6,222 bases of DNA from an uncultured Paracoccaceae bacterium (GTDB lineage Bacteria; Pseudomonadota; Alphaproteobacteria; Rhodobacterales; Rhodobacteraceae), in contig CALHST010000294.1 of assembly GCA_938038825.1 (NCBI GenBank), positions 1-6,222 of the forward strand, written 5' to 3'. Every line of letters starts with the position of its first letter. Positions within the stretch are counted from its first letter, which is position 1. The notes under the pieces are model-generated. The model had not been told where the DNA came from and searched no databases. It worked only from the letters and a program-made list of their open reading frames with translations. Positions 1-5,819 of this stretch are shown here, piece by piece. A program made the position numbers and the translations under genes.

Positions 1-1
1 G

Positions 2-286
2 CAGGATTGGACGCCGTTAACCGGGGCCGAGATCCAAGAGGCGCTTGTGGGCAAGAAATTCGTCTATCCTGCCGAAGAGGTACAAGAGTTTTATGAATCC
101 GGGCGTACGCTTTATGTGACCTCGCGACCCAGTTGGGGCTACTGGGAGGTGCGCGGCGATCAATATTGCTCGCAATGGCCGCCATCAGACCTGTGGGCCT
201 GTTATGACGTCGCGCAGTCGGGCACGACTATTCGCTTCATTGGCGAGCACAACGACATTTATGATGCGGCTCCCTTTGAAGAATAG
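2..286 (+). CDS. Hypothetical protein, C-terminal part (cut by the left window edge)
   Basis: The frame is open from the first bases to a TAG stop at 284-286, so this is the last 94 residues of a longer protein. A GTG at 47 could act as a start, but the codons before it read as ordinary protein (beginning QDWTPLTGAEIQEAL) and no ribosome binding site precedes it, so I treat it as internal. The visible part is rich in aromatics and has a Trp/Cys core: RPSWGYWEV, then GDQYCSQWPPS, then WACYDV, followed by an IRFIGEHN segment. The two cysteines about 12 residues apart could form a disulfide in an exported domain; that is inference. I recall similar short Trp/Cys-rich segments in uncharacterised proteins of Rhodobacterales but cannot name a family or function. 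The next gene starts about 150 bases downstream on the same strand. Confidence 0.7.
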   Translation, partial: QDWTPLTGAEIQEALVGKKFVYPAEEVQEFYESGRTLYVTSRPSWGYWEVRGDQYCSQWPPSDLWACYDVAQSGTTIRFIGEHNDIYDAAPFEE

Positions 287-312
287 CCTGCGCCAACGCC
301 GATAATTTGCTT

Positions 313-326
313 GGCGGTGCTCCGCC
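313..326 (+). other. Small perfect hairpin after the first gene
   Basis: GGCGG-TGCT-CCGCC is a perfect 5-bp stem with a 4-base loop, 27 bases after the stop of the first gene. No T-run follows, so it is not a standard intrinsic terminator. It could protect the 3' end of the upstream message or be chance. The rest of the 146-base gap (287-432) shows no convincing -35/-10 pair. Confidence 0.3.
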
Positions 327-423
327 GGATATCAGGATAACGGGCCGTTTCATGCCGATGCGAAAAGATGACCACAATTTGAGCACATTTTTGCGGTAAT
401 CTGCACACAGTGAATTTCGAACT

Positions 424-428
424 AGGAA
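424..428 (+). promoter_or_regulatory. Ribosome binding site that favours the second of two ATGs
   Basis: AGGAA lies 4 bases before the ATG at 433 but 7 bases before the ATG at 436. The usual spacing fits the second ATG better, so the protein may begin MRKTLL rather than MMRKTLL. This costs one residue and does not change the signal sequence. Confidence 0.5.
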
Positions 429-432
429 CGGT

Positions 433-1650
433 ATGATGCGTAAAACACTTTTGATGGGGCTCACAACACTTGCACTTGCAGCCCCTGTTGTCAGCAATGA
501 CTTTGGGTTGACTGACACCGGTGCTGCGTTTGCAAAAGGTGGTAACGGGGGCGGAAACGGCGGCGGCAATGGCGGTGGTCACAGCGCTGGAAATGGCGGC
601 GGCAAAAGCAGTAAAGGTGTCAGCCAAAACAGCCGCAGCAGCCGATCCGCAAAAAGTTCCGGGTCTGGTGGCAAGTCGTTGAAAAGCATTTTCAAAGGCA
701 AAGGAAAGTCACAGAAAGCGTCCCGTGGGAAAAACAAAACGCTCAAAGAAATTTTGACCGGCAAGCCGTCCAAACGCAGCGCTTCGACGACCACGCGCAG
801 CACGAAAAAGTCCAATACCAAAACAGCGCGCGCGACAGCGCCAACGAAACAGGCCACCAAAGCGTCCAAGCGCCCGCCAGCGCTGCCTGATACACGCGTG
901 AAGCCTGTTCAAGCGCAGCTGAAGTCGCTGAATTCGTTGAACCGGAATATCAATGGCCTAATGAACTCAAGCGATCCCAAAATGGATCCGTTCCGTGCGT
1001 TTGTTCTAGCGTCGGCGACAGCGCAGACCGCCGCAGCAACTGTCGATTCAGCGGGCCAAGACCATCAAACACAAATCGACATTTTGGCAGGCCTGTTGGA
1101 TCCGTTGGGTTTGACACCTCCGCAGACGGCTGAAGAACGCGATGCATTGGCGCTGACTTTGGAAACGCTCGCGTCTGAGCCCGTGCCGCAGGAAGCGGAT
1201 TATGTGAATGCGGATGGCTCTTTGAATACCCAAGCCTATCAAGCCGCTGTGGAAAGCTGGTCTACGGCTGTTGCTGCGCAGGATCAGCTGGCAGCTACGC
1301 AAACAAGTCTGGAAGCGCTTGAAGCTGCGCAAACCGAGGCCGCACTGGCGCAAGAGGCCGTGTCAGATGACGCGCTGACGCTGGCAATTGTTGATAGCTT
1401 GAATGCGACGGGGTCACGCACTGTGACGCCGGAAGATGTCACGCAGGACATGTTTGATTGGACAGCAGATCGTCTTGGTGTCGGAGAAGAACGTGACGGT
1501 TTAATTGACGACTACATTGGTGGTTTGGAACAAGCCGAAGCGGAAGAGACCGATGACGCAGACGTACTTCCCGAAGATGTCGTCGAAACAGAAGATCCTC
1601 TCGACGGGGAAACCGTGGAAGAGGCGAAACTGCGTCTCGCCAGCGAATAA
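433..1650 (+). CDS. Exported low-complexity protein with basic N-terminal and acidic C-terminal regions; function unknown
   Basis: This 405-residue protein is not one I recognise. It starts with a typical signal sequence: basic MRK, a hydrophobic stretch to about residue 20, and AAFA at 31-34 as a possible cleavage site. A Gly/Asn run follows (GGNGGGNGGGNGGGH, 36-50). Residues 58-160 are very rich in Lys, Ser, Arg and Thr and contain only two acidic residues (E106, D153). Within this region KSLKSIFKGKG (81-91) is echoed by KTLKEILTGKP (102-112). From about 165 the sequence becomes Ala/Leu/Gln/Glu-rich and probably helical, with possible coiled coil around 268-310. The last 50 residues are strongly acidic. 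No catalytic motif, lipobox or membrane anchor is visible. The strong charge separation suggests an exported protein that binds polyanions or itself, such as an envelope or matrix component, but this is only inference. The frame carries this composition through to its TAA stop, and codon use fits a real gene. Confidence 0.85.
   Translation: MMRKTLLMGLTTLALAAPVVSNDFGLTDTGAAFAKGGNGGGNGGGNGGGHSAGNGGGKSSKGVSQNSRSSRSAKSSGSGGKSLKSIFKGKGKSQKASRGKNKTLKEILTGKPSKRSASTTTRSTKKSNTKTARATAPTKQATKASKRPPALPDTRVKPVQAQLKSLNSLNRNINGLMNSSDPKMDPFRAFVLASATAQTAAATVDSAGQDHQTQIDILAGLLDPLGLTPPQTAEERDALALTLETLASEPVPQEADYVNADGSLNTQAYQAAVESWSTAVAAQDQLAATQTSLEALEAAQTEAALAQEAVSDDALTLAIVDSLNATGSRTVTPEDVTQDMFDWTADRLGVGEERDGLIDDYIGGLEQAEAEETDDADVLPEDVVETEDPLDGETVEEAKLRLASE
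538..603 (+). repeat. Gly-Gly-Asn-Gly coding repeat
   Basis: This tract encodes residues 36-57 of the exported protein: repeated GGN/GGG units, then HSAGN and a final GGG. Synonymous codons vary (GGT, GGG, GGC, GGA; AAC, AAT), so the DNA is not a recent exact tandem duplication. The peptide pattern has been kept while the DNA diverged. It probably acts as a flexible linker just after the signal sequence. Confidence 0.8.
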
Positions 1651-1670
1651 GATCACAGTGCGTTCTCTTG

Positions 1671-1699
1671 CCCCTCATTCAGGCTTTTCCTAATGGGGG
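1671..1699 (+). promoter_or_regulatory. Hairpin that could cover the ribosome binding site of the DUF6314-type gene
   Basis: CCCC-T-CATT (1671-1679) can pair with AATG-GGGG (1692-1699) with one bulged T and a 12-base loop. The right arm contains the only purine-rich ribosome-binding candidate (GGGGG, 1695-1699) before the ATG at 1703. Pairing would therefore hide the site. No T-run follows, so it is not an intrinsic terminator for the upstream gene. Regulation is inference from geometry only. Confidence 0.3.
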
Positions 1700-1702
1700 T
1701 GC

Positions 1703-2098
1703 ATGGAGCGCACTTTGAATGACTTTCTTGGAACGTGGACGATAGCCCGCCAGATTTCTCAATCGGGCGCGCCTGATGCACAGTTTGCAGGGCAGGGTGT
1801 TTGGACCCCATCCTCCAAAGGTGCGCTTTACGAAGAACGGGGCACGCTGACGATGCCAGGCGCGCAGCCTATGCAGGCTGAGCGGCGCTATGTTTGGCGC
1901 GGATTGGATGTGTATTTCGATGATGGGCGTTTTTTCCACACGGTGCCACCCATGGGGGGCGACACGCAGCATTGGTGCGACCCGGACGACTACCGCGTTA
2001 CTTACACGTTCGATGATTGGCCAAGGTTTAGCGTGATGTGGCAGGTCAAAGGGCCGCGCAAGGATTACACCATGCGCAGCACCTATTCGCGGGCCTAG
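1703..2098 (+). CDS. DUF6314-type protein
   Basis: This complete 131-residue protein matches what I recall of DUF6314, a small soluble family common in alphaproteobacteria and without a known function. The recognisable pattern runs in order: FLGTWTIARQI near the N-terminus; GVWTPSSKGALYEERGTL in the middle; RRYVWRGLDVYFDDGRFFHTV; HWCDPDDYRVTYTF; and a C-terminal WQVKGPRKDYTMRSTY. Alternating beta-strand-like segments and the early GTW suggest a lipocalin-like barrel, which is inference. There is no signal peptide, so it is probably cytoplasmic. The ATG at 1703 is preceded closely by GGGGG, a poor but usable binding site. The gene begins 52 bases after the exported-protein gene on the same strand and may be read with it. 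Its TAG overlaps the stop of the convergent hydrolase-OsmC gene. Confidence 0.85.
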   Translation: MERTLNDFLGTWTIARQISQSGAPDAQFAGQGVWTPSSKGALYEERGTLTMPGAQPMQAERRYVWRGLDVYFDDGRFFHTVPPMGGDTQHWCDPDDYRVTYTFDDWPRFSVMWQVKGPRKDYTMRSTYSRA

Positions 2099-3309
2099 GC
2101 CGCCAGTTCCGTCACCACTTCGGCTGAGCGCTCAAGCGTGCGGTGCACGGGGCAGCGATCCGCGATCTCCATCAACCGGGTGCGTTGCGCGTCGTCTAAA
2201 TCCCCGGTCAACGTGATCAGGCGCTTGAACTGGTCGATCTTGTCGCCCGACCCGGTTTCCGCGTCCTGCGCATGCACTTTGTTATGAGAGATATCGACGG
2301 ACACGTGATCCAACGGCCAGCCTTTGCGCCGCGCATACATGCGGATGGTCATCGAGGTGCAGGCCCCAAGGCCTGCGGATACCAATCCATACGGCGTTAG
2401 CCCCTTGTTTGTTCCGCCATAGGCGAGTGGTTCATCTGCCAAAAGGTGATGTCCAGAACCGTTCGAGATGTCTTGCAAGAAGCCCTTTGGATCTGCTTCG
2501 GAGACACGCAGAACGCCTTCGGGAACGCCGATGGGCGGGGCAGGGGGCGACAGGTCTAAATAACGGGTGGCCCACGTTGCGATAATCTCGGCTGCGTATT
2601 CTGCGTCTTCCGCGCGGGTGATCAGGTGGTCGGCTTCATCCAGGGTCACAAAGCTTTTGGGATGCTTGGCCGCGACAAAGATTTCAGCGGCATTGTCAAT
2701 CGACACAATGGCATCTTTTGGCGCGTGCAGCACCAGCAACGCCGCATTCATTTTGGCGATGGAATTGGCCAAGACCTCTTCGCGTACGTCTTCGATGAAC
2801 TGCCGCCCAATGGTCAATGGACGCCCCCCCAAAGTTACCTGTGCAGATCCGCGTGCTTCGATTTCTGGCAACGCAGCTTCAAAATTATGCACCACGTGAC
2901 CGGGATCAAATGGGGCGCCAAGGGTCGCGACAGCTTTGATTTCAGGCATCCGTTTCGCCGCTTTCAAGACAGCTGCGCCGCCCAATGAATGCCCAATCAG
3001 CATGGTGGCAGGCATGCCGCGTTCTTCCAGCGCCTTTGCCGCGGCGCGTAAATCTGCGATGTTGCTGGAAAAGGTGGTATTGGCGAATTCACCACCAGAA
3101 TGCCCAAGCCCTGTGAAATCAAACCGCAACACTGCAATGCCCAGCTGACTGAGCCGAGCCGAGATCCGCCGTGCGGCTGGAATGTCTTTGCCACAGGTAA
3201 AGCAATGCGCAAACAGAGCTGTCGCAAGATGGGGACCATCTGGCAAGTCAAGGCGGGCGCTTAAGCTTTCGCCGCTGTGACCAGGAAAAGTGAAGCGTTC
3301 TGTCGGCAT
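2095..3309 (-). CDS. Bifunctional alpha/beta hydrolase / OsmC family protein
   Basis: The 404-residue protein fuses two domains. Residues 1-255 are an alpha/beta hydrolase: HCFTCGKD at 35-42, RFDFTGLGHSGG at 62-73, the nucleophile elbow GHSLGG at 106-111 (Ser108), and the remaining likely triad members Asp199 (APKD) and His228 (EADH). Residues from about 260 form an OsmC/Ohr-like domain with the two reactive cysteines of that family, Cys317 (LGACTSM) and Cys386 (CPVH). OsmC-type domains reduce organic or lipid hydroperoxides with this cysteine pair. The hydrolase may release or trim an acyl substrate first, but the natural substrate is unknown. This fusion is an established architecture in bacteria and both active sites look intact. 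No signal peptide or membrane segment is seen, so it is cytoplasmic. The ATG at 3309 has a good binding site 7 bases away. It follows the MOSC gene by 117 bases on the same strand. Confidence 0.93.
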   Translation of the reverse strand: MPTERFTFPGHSGESLSARLDLPDGPHLATALFAHCFTCGKDIPAARRISARLSQLGIAVLRFDFTGLGHSGGEFANTTFSSNIADLRAAAKALEERGMPATMLIGHSLGGAAVLKAAKRMPEIKAVATLGAPFDPGHVVHNFEAALPEIEARGSAQVTLGGRPLTIGRQFIEDVREEVLANSIAKMNAALLVLHAPKDAIVSIDNAAEIFVAAKHPKSFVTLDEADHLITRAEDAEYAAEIIATWATRYLDLSPPAPPIGVPEGVLRVSEADPKGFLQDISNGSGHHLLADEPLAYGGTNKGLTPYGLVSAGLGACTSMTIRMYARRKGWPLDHVSVDISHNKVHAQDAETGSGDKIDQFKRLITLTGDLDDAQRTRLMEIADRCPVHRTLERSAEVVTELAA

Positions 3310-3316
3310 AGGGTGT

Positions 3317-3320
3317 CTCC
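3317..3320 (-). promoter_or_regulatory. Ribosome binding site of the hydrolase-OsmC gene
   Basis: On the - strand AAAGGAGAC places GGAG 7 bases before the ATG at 3309. This is near-ideal and fixes the start. Confidence 0.75.
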
Positions 3321-3372
3321 TTTGACCATAGAGTGGGCGGGTGCAGCGTTGTTCCCAAGGGCTATTTCAACT

Positions 3373-3406
3373 GGATCACCGATGCGTGTTTCTGCGTGTG
3401 TGATCC
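3373..3406. repeat. Perfect 7-bp inverted repeat enclosing a direct repeat; possible operator
   Basis: GGATCAC (3373-3379) and GTGATCC (3400-3406) are exact inverted copies separated by 20 bases. Inside lie two direct copies of GCGTGT (3384-3389 and 3394-3399) spaced 10 bases start to start, one helical turn. The element sits in the 117-base gap between the MOSC gene and the hydrolase-OsmC gene, ending 63 bases before the latter's start codon. That position suits an operator or an mRNA stem. No T-run follows on either strand, so it is not a standard terminator. I could not identify a convincing -35/-10 promoter beside it. Confidence 0.4.
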
Positions 3407-3426
3407 GAATTAAATCCGCGTCTTTG

Positions 3427-4194
3427 TTACAGAATACGCAGGGCATCGCCCACCGAAACGGTGCCGCCTTGGACCACATCTGCATAGACCCCCATATCCG
3501 AATGCCCATAAGTGTCACGCAACAGTTTCGGCACGTTCACATCCCGTTCGCCGGTTTCTAAATTCACCTCGGTCGCGGGGCACCGTTTGGTGCGCCGCAC
3601 GATTTTCAAAGTCGCCTCACCTATTTCAAGAGAGCGATCAACCATCTCGAGTTCAGACAAAGGTGAAAGACCCGAAAAAACGATGTTGCCGCGAAATCTG
3701 GCAGGGCTGATGTCGTGGCCGATATCTTTCGAAAATACTGCGACGCTATCCGCGTTGATCAACGACACAGCGTTCATCATCGCGGGGGAAACAACTGAGA
3801 CATCTGTGAATTTGTGGGGTTCTGCAGAATATAACGTCGGGCGCATGTCGTCTGGCAATGCGATGCAATCGGCCACATGCTTTGCGGCTGAATCTCGACC
3901 TTGGGGCGTGCTGATGTCAAAGTTTTGCGAGGTTCCGCCAAAAGCAATCGACAACACAGAGCCGTCCAGTTTCGTCTTAAGGCGGGCCAAAGCGGCATCG
4001 CGCGCCAGCACCACAAATTTCGTTTTTGGCAACGGTTTTGGATCTTGCGGATTGAACCCGCTGTTGGGACGCGCCAAACCAAAGGCACGATCCAAGGGAA
4101 ACCCTTGCCCTGCGGTCAGTGTCACTGTGTCTAACGGTTGCGCGCTGAGGCCCTTGATTGGGTAATGATACAGATTTTCAACACGTCCAGTCAT
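3427..4194 (-). CDS. MOSC domain-containing protein
   Basis: This 255-residue protein has the YcbX/mARC-like layout. An N-terminal MOSC beta-barrel region has NLYHYPIKGLS (7-17) and DRAF (35-38). A C-terminal MOSC domain has ARFRGNIV (165-172), a conserved cysteine in KRCPATEVN (Cys205), then the acidic GERDVN, and a closing GDALRIL. MOSC proteins bind or act with the molybdenum cofactor or carry sulfur on the conserved cysteine; related enzymes reduce N-hydroxylated compounds or make 6-hydroxylaminopurine harmless. No ferredoxin or other redox domain is attached, so it would need partner electron carriers. I start it at 4194, where AGGAG lies 7 bases upstream; a longer start at 4230 lacks a binding site and adds 12 unconserved residues. 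It lies 119 bases downstream of the tungstate-type transporter genes on the same strand, which fits a Mo/W cofactor theme. Exact substrate unknown. Confidence 0.92.
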   Translation of the reverse strand: MTGRVENLYHYPIKGLSAQPLDTVTLTAGQGFPLDRAFGLARPNSGFNPQDPKPLPKTKFVVLARDAALARLKTKLDGSVLSIAFGGTSQNFDISTPQGRDSAAKHVADCIALPDDMRPTLYSAEPHKFTDVSVVSPAMMNAVSLINADSVAVFSKDIGHDISPARFRGNIVFSGLSPLSELEMVDRSLEIGEATLKIVRRTKRCPATEVNLETGERDVNVPKLLRDTYGHSDMGVYADVVQGGTVSVGDALRIL

Positions 4195-4201
4195 AACAAA
4201 G

Positions 4202-4206
4202 CTCCT
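4202..4206 (-). promoter_or_regulatory. Ribosome binding site that sets the MOSC gene start
   Basis: AGGAG on the - strand lies 7 bases before the ATG at 4194. It argues against the in-frame ATG at 4230, which this site lies downstream of. Confidence 0.7.
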
Positions 4207-4313
4207 GCAGTTGAACGAAATTGGCGGCACGTGACAGGCCCTGAGGGTTCACAGGCACGATGTCTTTGCAAGATCACAACACCCACAAGGGGCAGGTTTT
4301 ATTCGCAAATACC

Positions 4314-5021
4314 TTACTCAACAATGTCGCCTTTCAGAAATGCGCGTGCTTCTGGCGTTTGGGGGTTTTCGAAAAAACCTTGGGCCTGCCCGCCATCATG
4401 CAACGTCCCGTTCAACAAAAACAGAACATCTGTTGCAAGACGGCGTGCTTGACCCAAATCATGTGTGGTCATAATGATCCGGGTGCCTTGTTTGTGAGTG
4501 TCTTGCAGCAGCGCCTCGATTTCGCGCGTGGCGCGACCATCCAAGTTCGCGCATGGCTCATCCAGAAAAAGCACAGCGGGTTCTTTGATCAAGGCCCGCG
4601 CAAGGGCCAGCTTTTGCTTTTCGCCGCCCGATAGCCGCAGGGCCGATTGATCAAGCGCATCGTCCAATTTTATGCGCGCGGCCCAGTGTGCGACCCGGTC
4701 CGCAATCTGCGCTTTGGGTGTGCGGATCAATTCCAGAGGAAAGGCCAGATTCTGAAAAACTGTTCGGCGCAACATAATGGGGTTCTGAAAGACGTAGGCC
4801 TGTTGTTGGCGGGCCGCGTCTTCGGGAATGGACCAAGTCACTTTTCCATCAGACAATCGTTCAACCCCATGCATGACTTTCAACAGAGTTGTTTTCCCGG
4901 CGCCATTGGGCCCCAAGACTATTGTTGTTCCCATGGACGCCAAGTCCAATGAAATTGGCCCCAAGATGCGCTTTTTGCGCCGCCTGACAGTCACATCCCT
5001 AAGCGCCAACGTGAGAGCCAT
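4314..5021 (-). CDS. tupC: Tungstate-type ABC transporter, ATP-binding protein (TupC-like)
   Basis: This 235-residue ABC ATPase energises the neighbouring permease. All motifs are intact: Walker A GPNGAGKTT (37-45), Q-loop Gln79 in VFQNP, signature LSGGEKQ (130-136), Walker B AVLFLDEP (149-156), D-loop ANLD (158-161) and switch His187 in TTHD. The length is that of a bare nucleotide-binding domain, with no C-terminal regulatory (TOBE) domain such as ModC carries, which fits TupC. The reading frame is open far upstream, to about 5714, but that part runs antisense-free through the permease gene in another frame and makes no protein sense. The true start is the ATG at 5021, which overlaps the permease stop by one base (TGATG) and has GAGAGGGG (5030-5037) 8 bases upstream. 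Assignment to tungstate rather than molybdate rests on the permease partner and is not shown by this protein alone. Confidence 0.9.
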   Translation of the reverse strand: MALTLALRDVTVRRRKKRILGPISLDLASMGTTIVLGPNGAGKTTLLKVMHGVERLSDGKVTWSIPEDAARQQQAYVFQNPIMLRRTVFQNLAFPLELIRTPKAQIADRVAHWAARIKLDDALDQSALRLSGGEKQKLALARALIKEPAVLFLDEPCANLDGRATREIEALLQDTHKQGTRIIMTTHDLGQARRLATDVLFLLNGTLHDGGQAQGFFENPQTPEARAFLKGDIVE

Positions 5022-5023
5022 CA
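5019..5023 (-). promoter_or_regulatory. TGATG stop-start overlap coupling permease and ATPase
   Basis: The permease TGA (5023-5021) and the ATPase ATG (5021-5019) share one base. Such overlaps usually couple translation, which would keep the two transporter subunits in proportion. Confidence 0.8.
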
Positions 5024-5740
5024 CCAGCGCCCCTCTCGTTCTGTGCGGGACAAGGTGTGCGTTGCAAAGTTCACAAGCAAGGCCAAAGCAATCAAGACAA
5101 ATCCCAAGCCCAAGGCCAACGCAAAATCCCCTTTCCCGGTTTCCAAAGCAATTGCCGTTGTCAGGACGCGGGTGGCGTGGTCGATATTGCCCCCGACAAT
5201 CATAATGGCGCCCACTTCGCCGATGGCACGCCCAAAACCCGCCAATGCGGCAGTCAGCAGTGTGCGCCGCCCATCCCAGATCAGTGTGGCTATGCGCTGA
5301 CGCTTTGTTGTGTTCATCGAGATAAGCAGATCGTGATATTCTGCCCAAAGCTCGCGCATGGCTTGATGTGTGATGGATGCAATCAGCGGAGCGATGATAA
5401 TCACCTGCGCGATGATCATGGCAGTTGGGGTGAACAGCAATCCGAACACCCCAAAAGGGCCGGATCTGGACAGCAATAGATACACAATCAAGCCAACAAC
5501 CACAGGCGGCAATCCCATCAAAGCATTCATGATGGAAATGACTCCGCGCCGGTAGCGAAACCGTTGCACGGCGAGCCATGTGCCAAAGGGCAAGGCGAAG
5601 ACAGAGGCGATGACCAATGCAGACAGACTGACATGCAAGGACCGCAGAGTGATCTCCGCCAAGTCCGCATCCAGCGTGACAATCAACCAAAATGCCGCCT
5701 GCAAGCCCGCCCAAATATCGGTCATTGGCCTTGGGTCCAT
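5021..5740 (-). CDS. tupB: Tungstate-type ABC transporter, permease (TupB-like)
   Basis: The 239-residue integral membrane protein is a binding-protein-dependent permease. Hydrophobic segments lie at about 35-57, 68-90, 103-124, 164-184 and 206-228. The cytoplasmic coupling (EAA) region is around 140-175, with GFGRAIGEVGAIMIVGGNI at 168-186. The stretch from there through the LETGKGDFALALGLG segment is, from memory, characteristic of TupB and distinguishes it from ModB and phosphate permeases. With TupC and a periplasmic TupA it would import tungstate. The ATG at 5740 directly follows an in-frame TGA and has no clear binding site. A second ATG at 5725 (giving MTDIWAGL) fits the usual family N-terminus better and is equally likely or more so. 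The stop overlaps the ATPase start. No TupA gene is adjacent: the gene upstream is ADP-ribosylglycohydrolase-like. Confidence 0.88.
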   Translation of the reverse strand: MDPRPMTDIWAGLQAAFWLIVTLDADLAEITLRSLHVSLSALVIASVFALPFGTWLAVQRFRYRRGVISIMNALMGLPPVVVGLIVYLLLSRSGPFGVFGLLFTPTAMIIAQVIIIAPLIASITHQAMRELWAEYHDLLISMNTTKRQRIATLIWDGRRTLLTAALAGFGRAIGEVGAIMIVGGNIDHATRVLTTAIALETGKGDFALALGLGFVLIALALLVNFATHTLSRTEREGRW

Positions 5741-5819
5741 TCAGAGCGCGTTGCTTTGGATTTGATCAAAGCGGGAACGCGGCTGATCAGTGTCGCTTGT
5801 AAAAGGGTCATTATGCAGA

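Noticed and set aside
313..326. Intrinsic terminator for the first gene
   Set aside because: The hairpin is perfect but short and has no following T-run.
538..603. Recent tandem DNA repeat or repeat array
   Set aside because: Codons in successive units differ, so this is a peptide repeat kept by selection, not an exact DNA array.
237..627. Pro- and Cys-rich - strand open frames opposite the Gly/Asn repeat
   Set aside because: They are antisense by-products of GGC/GGT repeats on the coding strand, without start signals.
3261..3518. An 85-codon - strand open frame spanning the MOSC/hydrolase gap
   Set aside because: It overlaps both real genes in another frame, has no ribosome binding site, and only 39 codons are free of coding overlap.
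4195..4230. A longer start for the MOSC gene at 4230
   Set aside because: It has no ribosome binding site and the added residues are not family-like, while AGGAG correctly positions the ATG at 4194.
4231..4313. Molybdenum-cofactor riboswitch or terminator between the ATPase and MOSC genes
   Set aside because: Only small imperfect stems are visible (for example around CCCTGAGGG, 4242-4250) and the gap is short. I cannot match it to a known riboswitch fold.
5022..5714. An N-terminal extension of the ATPase reading frame across the permease gene
   Set aside because: The frame is open, but the translation is Cys/His/Arg-rich and unlike any ABC protein, while the permease in the other frame is convincing. 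The coupled ATG at 5021 is the right start.
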